Shown here: one piece after another, positions 57,368 to 64,000 of the stretch
How positions within the stretch are numbered: the first letter of the stretch is position 1
Layout of the letters: each line of letters starts with the position of its first letter
Assembly: GCA_905221605.1 (NCBI GenBank)
Contig: CAJNDS010001169.1
Span: forward strand, 62,001 to 126,000
Direction: 5' to 3'
Source of the DNA: Symbiodinium natans
Taxonomy: Eukaryota > Sar > Dinophyceae > Suessiales > Symbiodiniaceae
DNA: 64,000 nucleotides
The notes under the pieces: generated by a model
The model's database searches: none
The model's input: the letters and a program-made list of their open reading frames with translations, nothing else
Told to the model about the DNA's origin: nothing
Position numbers and translations under genes: made by a program

Positions 57368-58561
57368 CTTGAGGGCTCAGGCTCTACGGTTCTAGGTTCA
57401 GGGGGGGCCTGCGCTCTAGTGTTTCAGGGTTCTTGTGTTTAGGGCTCAGGTTAACATTCAAGGGCTCAGGGCTTCGAGGGGTGGGAGGTGTCGTCACGTC
57501 TCAGAAGACGCGGGGATCTCCAATGAGCTTCTGCTGCGGATGGGCGTTGCGAATGAAGCCTTAAAACCCCAATTCCCAAGCTGCCAGGGCTCCCCTGATG
57601 CGAGAAAGACCCGGGAAGCCACCGGAGCGTCTCTAAGGGGCTACAGTAGGGTTTGGGAATGTCTTGGGGAAGCCAAGCTTTCCTTTTCAGGGACGGCTGG
57701 AACTCCCTGCTTCGAACCGGAAGGTCAACAGGTCAACCCCGAAACCTCATCAACCGCCTATTCAGTCGCAATAGGGTTTAGGGGTACCCCAAACCCTAAA
57801 CCGACCCTCAAAGGGGCACATACAGTAGGCACCGGGAAGCCGGACCTGAGTGACGTTGAAGCCGCTCACGACCTGAGCAGCTTGGGGCTTGATGAAACGA
57901 GGGCTCTTGGGGTTTGGGTTCGCTGTAGTAGGTGAGGGTAAGTTGCGTTTAAACACCACTGCTAACTACCCGGCAGATCCTCCCTCCAAGTAGGACTTCA
58001 AGTTCCGGTTGGTTCCGAGCTTTCGGAAGAAGGCCCCTTCGGGCGTTTGGCGGAAAAGCCCTATGAGTCCAACGGTTTAGGACTGAGGGTGTTAAGTATA
58101 AGGTTTGGGGCAGACCCAAGCTCCTTAAACCCTAGCTAAAGTGAGCCTTCAACCTGGTTTTTAGAGTTCGGATTCTATGGGGGGGGGGGGTTTAGAGCAC
58201 GACTATGGGGTACATGCATCACATCAGGCCTGACACCCCACACTTTTTACGGGGTTTAGGGTTTACCACACCCAGGGAGTAGTTTGGAAATTAACAGGAA
58301 CCCAAACCCTAACAAAAGGGAATATACGCGCCTACTCTGGGTCCTGGTTTAGAGAGGCTGTGCCTTGTCCTTAGGGTCCAGCCAGTATCTCTGCCTGTCC
58401 TGAGACTCCAAGATCCCTTAGTTCTGGGTTGTGGCAGAAAACCTGAAACTCCAAACGACCGGAAATTTGACCTTCCAAAGAAGAGAACCAGGGCGCCTAG
58501 TGGGGATTACTGCAGGGCTGAGGTTCCAGGGTTTAGGGCTTCAAATTTCAAGGATGTCCAC
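57368..58561. other. Unresolved; both strands open in places
   Basis: A 166-codon plus frame (57435-57935) includes a plausible exon piece (NELLLRMGVANEA) and later telomere-like text. On the minus strand 57900-57830 reads PRFIKPQAAQVVSGFNV. 58080-58330 is telomere-like with a G tract at 58182-58191. Confidence 0.3.
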
Positions 58562-58674
58562 GTGAAGGCCGAAGGAGGTCTAGCTGGCAGGTCAACCAAA
58601 ACTCTCAGCGCCCAGACGTTTGCCACGACGCCCTCTTGAAGCAGCAGCTTGGCCAGCATGTCCCAGGAAACGAG
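58562..58674 (-). CDS. Single exon, unknown gene
   Basis: After GATTGCCAG the minus strand reads LVSWDMLAKLLLQEGVVA, NVWALRVLVDLPARPPSAF and reaches a GT at GTGGAC. Two thirds of third positions are G/C. Amphipathic helical. Unrecognised. Confidence 0.45.
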
Positions 58675-58844
58675 CTGGCAATCATCAAGAAAATATAACT
58701 GGAAAAAACACTGAAAAGATACTCCTTGGAATTTCTGGCACCCCCACAAGTCTAAACTCTAGGAAACTGTGTTGGCTTGCTTGCTTGCTTGAGTGCGCGT
58801 GACCTCTGGGAGGAGGTCGCCCCGAGGCGCACGCACTATCGAGT

Positions 58845-58920
58845 CAGTCTCTCTCTCTCTCTCTCTGTCTCTGTCTTTCTCGCTCTGTCTCTCTCTCTCT
58901 TCTCTATCTCTCTTTCTCAC
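58845..58920. repeat. (TC)n microsatellite
   Basis: TCTCTC run with occasional TGTC and TTTC interruptions. Confidence 0.9.
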
Positions 58921-60331
58921 CTGGTGCTCCCGCCCCCATGGGATCCTATGCTACCCCTCCTCACTCTAACTACCCCGTACAAGCAGGACTTAGAAGGGGT
59001 CGAATAATTCCCCCCCCCCCCGACGAACCCCTAACGAAATATCTGCCAAGCGTTATTGGGAGCCTTGTTTTGAATCGGGTGCTAGGGTGAGGGTAGCAGA
59101 AGATCCCACAGCTAAACCCCCGAAGCCATCAAGCCCGGTCCAAACCGTCGGAGCAACATGAAGCACTCGGTGCTGGCTCAACAGCCTAGAAGTGTCACAA
59201 TGCAGACCGCAAACAAAAGCCTTGCACCCTCCGCAGAGAAGAGGAAATTTATTATTAGGGTCTAAGTTGGGAGGGCGCCTAAGCCCCCAAATCAAGAACC
59301 CTAACTTTGCCTAGAGTACGCGGTCATCCTAAACCCTGCACCAGCCAAAAACGTCCAAACTGCAAGCCGCAGGAAGTGAAGCTGAACCCGGAGCAAACTT
59401 GTACCTTCTAAAACGGCAAAGATGTCCCATAATTTCAAGGTGTGAAGGATACCGTAGGCAAACCATAAACCCTGTGCTCACAGAACATGTTTTAACTTCC
59501 ATGGCAGATGTGCTGAGAGCTTCAGGGCCGAAGCCATCAATCGAGCCGCTTATGGGTTGATAGTGCTTGCATGCAGAATCCAAGCCTACATTCTTTGAAA
59601 CTATAGGCTCTTGAAACACTTGTAGGTTACCTGCTAACAATGAGGTCTTGGTTTCGTCAGGTCGAGGCCCGAAGATTGAACCCATCTTGCCTTCTCAGTC
59701 TCTTCCTCCCCCATCTGCGTCTCTGTGAGAAATGCTGGGTTTCCGTCCTCAGACGGGCCAATTAAGGGATCCTACCCTCTACCTGCACAGGCCTGGCTGA
59801 GAAAAAGTAAGGTTTGCGGCTTAAGGTCGATTTGAGGTATGTTCCTTAGGGTGTGGGGCTTGGGAGCAAAAAAACCCAAAACCTTAGGTTTAGGGTGGCC
59901 AAGCCGGCTGGAACACAGGACGACTGATGTTGCAATCCCTGCCTAACTCTGTGCACCCCCGTCCCTCAAGAGTCCTAAAGCCGAACCTTAAACAAACCAT
60001 CTTCAACCTAGAAATCGTAGCCCCGAATCCAAACAAATAGAGAACGACACTGTCCCGAAACTCCAATGTAGCCACTAGGAGGTTGTATTCCGGCATATCT
60101 GTATATGTACATCTGTATACATAATACACGGACAAATACGGATACGTACATGCAGGTGAAGGATTGCCAAGACCCCCAAACAGCTCCCCCTCCCCCACCT
60201 CGGCCTTGATCCAAACCCCTTAGGGAGTCGGAGTAAGGAATTTAGGGTTTAGGCCCAGTTTAGGGTTTTAGCTTTTGGTTTTAGGGCTTTTGGGATGAGG
60301 GGATGAAAGCACGCTTACGGACTGAAGGATC
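58921..60331. other. No assembled gene
   Basis: A 118-codon minus frame with ATG (59329-59685) and an 80-codon minus frame with a C-x-x-C/H-C cluster (59053-59295) are open but lack splice or codon support. Telomere-like text occurs at 59810-59900 and 60235-60300, and a C tract at 59010-59020. Confidence 0.35.
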
Positions 60332-60396
60332 TCAGTTCTGGACCTCTGGCTGCTGCGTCACTTCTGGCTTCACCTCTCCCTCCTCCTCCTCGTCGC
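60332..60396 (-). CDS. Terminal exon with acidic tail
   Basis: After CTGGCAG the minus strand reads DEEEEGEVKPEVTQQPEVQN then TGA at 60334-60332; 65 nt. A Glu-rich C-terminal tail. The nearest upstream gene on this strand is the ankyrin gene starting at 61762, so this may be its last exon. A minus frame between them (60786-60655; LPPAALDFSESMLRLLSFK) could be another piece. The link is inferred. Confidence 0.45.
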
Positions 60397-60861
60397 CTGC
60401 CAGGATGGGATATTACACCGTATATTCCTTTAAGAAGGGCCCTTTATAGGGTCGATGTTGGGAATTGCTTGCCCATCATGGTGTGGGAGCAGTGGCAGCA
60501 GGGTCACACCCGTAGGCTGGGAGAACTAAACATGAAGCATTTATGAGCCCAATGAACCCCCCAACCCCAATCAGCCCTAATTTTGGAAACGCCAGACCCT
60601 GCAGAGCCCTAAGCCCTGAACCCTTTTCTTGGGCGTCCCTCAGCCGCAAAGCTTGCTACTCTACTAGTCCGCGAGCTCTGAGAACACCCTTCCACGACCT
60701 CTTGAAGCTCAAGAGTCGCAACATGCTCTCGGAGAAATCGAGCGCGGCAGGAGGGAGACCTCTGGAGACGAGACGGACACTGTACATGGCATGAAGAAGG
60801 GGGTGTCCCTTCCACAGCCCTCCGAAGCACGAATCACCACTTCAAAAGGAAACCCTGTGCC

Positions 60862-60985
60862 TCAAAACGTGGCGGTGCCGGCATGCACAGTATGCCCAAC
60901 CAAGGACACGTCACCGAGAGACAGATTGCCGTAGTCCAGCTCTAGCAGGGCTTCCGCTCGGGCCTCGATGAGATCTAGCATTAAT
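60862..60985 (-). CDS. Out-of-frame continuation of the ankyrin gene
   Basis: Directly after the ankyrin stop the minus strand, in a different frame, reads LIEARAEALLELDYGN, LSLGDVSLVGHTVHAGTATF, then TGA, with many G/C third positions. This looks like coding sequence separated from the main frame by a frameshift or a very short insertion. It could also start a separately spliced exon. See finding on the TGAGATCT repeats. Confidence 0.35.
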
Positions 60986-61762
60986 CTAGCTTTCATCTGA
61001 GATCTCTGGGGGCATGCCCACGAGAACGGCCTCATTTTCCCCACCAGATTCCATCAGTTGGCATGCGATTTCAAAATGGTCTGCGCGACGTGCCATGCGC
61101 GCCGCAGCTGCAAGCTTCTCTGGTGAGACATCGTCCTTGCGGGCGATCTCGAGGAACATGCGCAGAATCTCCATCTGTCCCCTCTTGGCGGCCATGATCA
61201 GAATTGACTCCTCGCCCGTCAAAGTCTCATCCTCTGAGCCAGCCTGGAGCAGGAGACGCATGATGCTTAGATGGCCCGAAAAATACGCCAAGCGAAGAGG
61301 TGTCTGTGCAGGACATTTGGGCCCGGAACGCATGTACCTGCTGGCACCTCCTTTCAGGAGTAAAGTTGCAATGTCCAGCCACCCCTCTTGACATGCGACG
61401 CCAAGAGCTGTGACCCCTTGGCTGTGGAGATTTGGATCTTGGGGCCGAGCGAGGATCTCTTCCACCTGCCAGGCGAACCCCATCTTCGCGGCAAACACGA
61501 GCTTGTCCCTTTCTTCAAGCGAAGCTGGCAGGAAACGAGGCTGCTTGATAAGATGGAGTCTCATGGGTGCCTCCACCTTGTCATAGTCGTCTAAATCAAA
61601 GCTCTCATCCTTCAGCAGCCGCAACCTCACATCTTGCAAAAACAGCTTGCGCTGCAGGTAGGACTTCAGTCGCCGTCCCTCGGTCAGCTCATACTCTGCG
61701 ATGTCATCCGCAGGTACATCTATCACCTGCTCTCCTGACAGCCCCAGGTGGACCTGCAACAT
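60986..61762 (-). CDS. Ankyrin-repeat protein with N-terminal ubiquitin-like region
   Basis: A 258-residue frame. Residues 1-75 form a ubiquitin-like lead (HLGLSGEQVIDVPADD, then LKSYLQRKLFLQDVRLRLL), comparable to the protein at 34999-36099: both have the 'L-K-x-x-L-x-x-x' helix, R-x-R-L strand and the R-P-Q-D-P-N junction (IESILNRPQDPN there, VEEILARPQDPN here), so they are paralogues. Ankyrin repeats fall at about 82-112, 115-146 and 150-181, with weaker helices to 240. The start is supported by the paralogue's ML-x-V-x opening; a CAG just inside the start is a possible alternative splice acceptor. The stop is TAG, but see the next-frame continuation. Partners are unknown. Confidence 0.88.
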   Translation of the reverse strand: MLQVHLGLSGEQVIDVPADDIAEYELTEGRRLKSYLQRKLFLQDVRLRLLKDESFDLDDYDKVEAPMRLHLIKQPRFLPASLEERDKLVFAAKMGFAWQVEEILARPQDPNLHSQGVTALGVACQEGWLDIATLLLKGGASRYMRSGPKCPAQTPLRLAYFSGHLSIMRLLLQAGSEDETLTGEESILIMAAKRGQMEILRMFLEIARKDDVSPEKLAAAARMARRADHFEIACQLMESGGENEAVLVGMPPEISDES

Positions 61763-62601
61763 GTGGGCCTTCGGCTACCAAGCCTGGACCCATCGCCTTC
61801 TCTAACTCCCACCGTAAGGATCCCACCCCCAAAGCCAGCCTGCAAAACCCCTAAAACTTCAATAAGACCTATACGAACCCGAATTCAAGGCATACCACGT
61901 AGACATAACTTATAACCCCTTTGAATGCCAGCGCTAAAGGTGGGCGGGGGCGGGAGGTGTTGCCGGCCGCACAACTGTCCAATGGCATGTCCGCGGCTGT
62001 AACATATAGGTTAATGCCTGAAGATGTTAGGTTCTGGTTTGTAGGGCCCTGGGTTCCGGAGTTTAGGGTTTAGGGCTTTGAATCAGATACTCTGTCATTC
62101 CAAGCCCCCGACGACATGTTCGCATGGAGCTGCTTGAGCATTGGTTTTGGAGCAGCAGCGACGACGAGCGATCCATCCACTTGATTCTTAGACCCAAAAC
62201 CACGAACTCAAACTAAACCCTGTGCTGAGACGAGTATCCTGCGGCTTGCATGACATCTAGCCCGAAAACTACGCCCTCCCATCCCAACCGGCAGCAAAAC
62301 TTGAGGATTCTATGGATCCTTCTTTGTGCTGGTGTGCGGTAGTAGACGACCCATGCGTGGAGAATAACTCAACTGGCCTCCAGGCCCTAAACCCCGAAAC
62401 CCTTCTGCCTATTCCAAACTAGCCGCGCAGTAAGGAAACTGCAGGCTGTTGACCCTGGACCCAGAAACGCCCTCAACTTGAATCCTGCATTTTCCTGTAT
62501 GGCCTTCGCTCATCCGCTGGTGGAGCAACTCCAACGCGGCCTTTGCTGTGTGTCCCGAGGGTTCAGGCTTTAGGCTGTGTTACCATGTAAATGCCTAATG
62601 A
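61763..62601. other. 5' flank of the ankyrin gene
   Basis: Unique and telomere-like sequence mixed (62050-62090, 62380-62400). No exon is supported. Confidence 0.5.
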
Positions 62602-62934
62602 TGCCTATCTATCCTTTGCAATGATGTTTTGGTTGCAATACTGGTTTCGAGCAGGGCAGTGGCCTCGATCGCCACGTTCGCAAGCCTATGGGTGGAGTTC
62701 CCATATTACAGTGACAGAGGAGATCGCCCTACCATCACTCACTATTCAGTTTGGGTTTTCTGCCTGGGCACTGCGATGTACTGGCATCCAGCTCTTATCT
62801 GCTGGATTGGGTTTACAGGTGCATGCCTTTTGTCGTACTGTTCGCATGTGCTCTTAGGTTTTCGGACTTTTGCCAGCGTGCCTCACAGTGTCAAGACATG
62901 TTTGGCATTTCTGCTCGGCACCCAGATTCGGTGA
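62602..62934 (+). CDS. Possible membrane-protein exon
   Basis: The plus strand is stop-free for 110 codons with several hydrophobic segments (VLVAILVSSRAVASIATFA, then YWHPALICWIGFTGACLL). Two other plus frames are also open through much of the interval, and codon third positions show little bias, so this may be chance. No telomere-like text is present. Confidence 0.22.
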   Translation, partial: CLSILCNDVLVAILVSSRAVASIATFASLWVEFPYYSDRGDRPTITHYSVWVFCLGTAMYWHPALICWIGFTGACLLSYCSHVLLGFRTFASVPHSVKTCLAFLLGTQIR

Positions 62935-63131
62935 AGGAATGTAACCCCACGAGCGATGTCCTACGTAAGTCATGGCGCAATGCATGGAAGCAGCCACGAC
63001 GACAGCAAACCAAAAATGTAATATGTGCATACAAGTTTTAGCTCAAACCGATTATGTATTGCAAGTCTTTGATATGAGTTTAAGTGACTCTGTATGGTTT
63101 GTTTGTACGGTAAGTAGAGATCAGCGCTTAC

Positions 63132-63287
63132 CCTTTTGAAGAGCAGGGTTCCGGTTCTCCGGGACTCAAAGAAACTCGAAACCCTGAACCCGAAGCGCGG
63201 AATCGATCTGGGGCTCCTGGCGATCGCCTGCTCCTCTCCTCCCTCCATGTTCCGCACGTGCGGAAGGAGCGTGTCCACGAAGTCCTT
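63132..63287 (-). CDS. 52-codon exon containing a telomere-like insert
   Basis: After AGCTGCAAG the minus strand reads 52 codons to a good donor (GTAAGC): KDFVDTLLPHVRNMEGGEEQ, AIARSPRSIPRFG, FRVSSFFESRRTGTLLFKR. Nearly all third positions before residue 32 are G/C. The middle, GGGTTCAGGGTTTCGAG, has the telomere-like pattern and adds G-F-R-V-S in frame. Protein unknown. Confidence 0.5.
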
Positions 63288-63749
63288 CTTGCAGCTTAGG
63301 GCTTGGGGCTGAGGGTTTAGGGACATATGGGGTCACTTGCGGGGAAGCTGTAGTCCTAACTGGCTAAAGCCATAAGATTCAGGATGCTTGCAACCTTGTA
63401 ACTATCCACAAAGTCCTTCCCAATTGCTTTGCTTTGTCCAGATTCCTTGGGCAGCTGAAGCCTTTAACCTTTGGCATTCTATCTATATCTGTATATATAT
63501 ATATATAGACATATGATCTGCACGGCCGCAACGAGGCCAAGGGCCACAAAACGACCCACAAATTGGCTCAACCTCATATAAGTCGTCAACAATCAGCCGC
63601 CAACAACAGGCTTAGCTAGGCTGGTGATGTAGGGTTTGTGGCTCGTCATGTCGTGCCCCACATACGGCTATGACCAGTTGCTTAGGATCGACTAACCCAT
63701 GTCCAATTGCTGTTCACATGGAGTCCTTCTCCACTTCAGCCTTCAAAGT

Positions 63750-63855
63750 TCTCATTTGAATATTTGCTACTACCACCAAGATATGCACCAGAGGCTGTTT
63801 CGCTCAGGCTTGCGCCAGAAGCTGCACCGCAACCTCTGCGCCCTCCTACTCACTG
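63750..63855 (+). CDS. Candidate exon, unknown gene
   Basis: The plus strand reads ICYYHQDMHQRLFRSGLR, QKLHRNLCALLLT to a GT donor (GTGAGA), with G/C at most third positions. The start is not defined. A second bounded plus exon may follow at 63870-63929 (WSGIGHPLERHPFSGLV, GTGAGT donor). Confidence 0.4.
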
Positions 63856-63924
63856 GTGAGAATTGCACCAGTGGTCGGGCATCGGTCACCCGCTTGAGCG
63901 CCATCCATTTTCGGGGCTAGTCCA

Positions 63925-63958
<34 letters not shown>

Positions 63959-64000
63959 ATTTCGACTTCCATGACCACCGTCCTGCTGTCAAAATGAACC

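Larger units (their letters stand above)
700..63400. repeat. Dispersed degenerate telomere-like heptads (TTTAGGG / CCCTAAA)
   Basis: Nearly every intron and spacer contains patches of 30-300 bases built from variants of TTTAGGG or its complement, such as GGGTTTAGGG, GGGCTTAGGG, CCCTAAACCC and CCTGAACCCT. Exact tandem runs are short, about two to three units: 15745-15761, 27902-27918, 31268-31285, 33348-33364, 54240-54275. G-rich and C-rich orientation switches from patch to patch. Confirmed exons are largely free of the motif, which makes exons stand out as 'unique islands'. TTTAGGG is the telomere unit of dinoflagellates and most plants, but these are interstitial and diverged, not a chromosome end. 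Several patches form splice sites: TTTAG|G acceptors and a GTTTAGGG donor at 27916. Confidence 0.9.

Noticed and set aside
1-64000. Search for tRNA, rRNA and spliced-leader RNA genes
   Set aside because: No cloverleaf-like B-box context, rRNA core sequence or spliced-leader sequence was recognised by eye; a covariance-model scan would be needed to exclude them.

Overview
The window looks like nuclear DNA of a dinoflagellate, most likely Symbiodiniaceae-like. The evidence is splicing style. A conserved gene (TRM5) can be rebuilt only as very short exons of 24-66 nt joined through GT, GC and GA donors and AG acceptors that are usually followed by G. Introns and spacers are full of degenerate TTTAGGG/CCCTAAA heptads, the plant-type telomere unit also used by dinoflagellates. 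Two ankyrin proteins start with a ubiquitin-like region, a layout I recognise from this group. No rRNA, tRNA, CRISPR array or bacterial operon was seen, and most long open frames are shadows or low-complexity repeats.

Layout. 1-0.7 kb (+): an exon edge and a decayed DNA-methyltransferase-like fragment. 2.1-11.5 kb (-): TRM5, the tRNA m1G37 methyltransferase, with sixteen decoded exons; one of its introns carries a triplet/hexamer microsatellite and a 1.4-kb hairpin-bearing minisatellite. 11.5-12.5 kb: a divergent 5' region. 12.5-14 kb and 15.3-16 kb (+): two unrecognised multi-exon genes. 16-25 kb: telomere-like sequence with isolated candidate exons, a 15-bp-arm hairpin and a 0.95-kb GAGACACA-type array. 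26.3-28.1 kb (-), perhaps starting at 29.3 kb: a 2-oxoglutarate/Fe(II) dioxygenase rebuilt from six exons. 35-36.1 kb (-): an intact ankyrin protein. 36.3-45.9 kb (mostly -): a series of genes ending at 37.8, 38.2, 39.6 and 44.1 kb. 46.1-46.8 kb: a non-autonomous DNA transposon with terminal inverted repeats and 8-bp target duplication, inserted in telomere-like DNA. 49-58.7 kb (mostly -): a signal-peptide exon, a Cys-rich exon, an ABC-transporter-like exon and an EF-hand gene. 60.3-61.8 kb (-): the second ankyrin gene, with a broken or alternatively framed tail.

Most supported genes read on the minus strand, in line with the unidirectional gene arrays of dinoflagellates. No shared pathway is evident: the recognised functions are tRNA modification, a hydroxylase, ankyrin adaptors, calcium binding and transport. 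Outside TRM5, the dioxygenase and the ankyrin genes, exon calls rest on reading frame, splice phase and GC-rich third positions, not on homology. Exons are often open on both strands, so strand calls for single exons are tentative.
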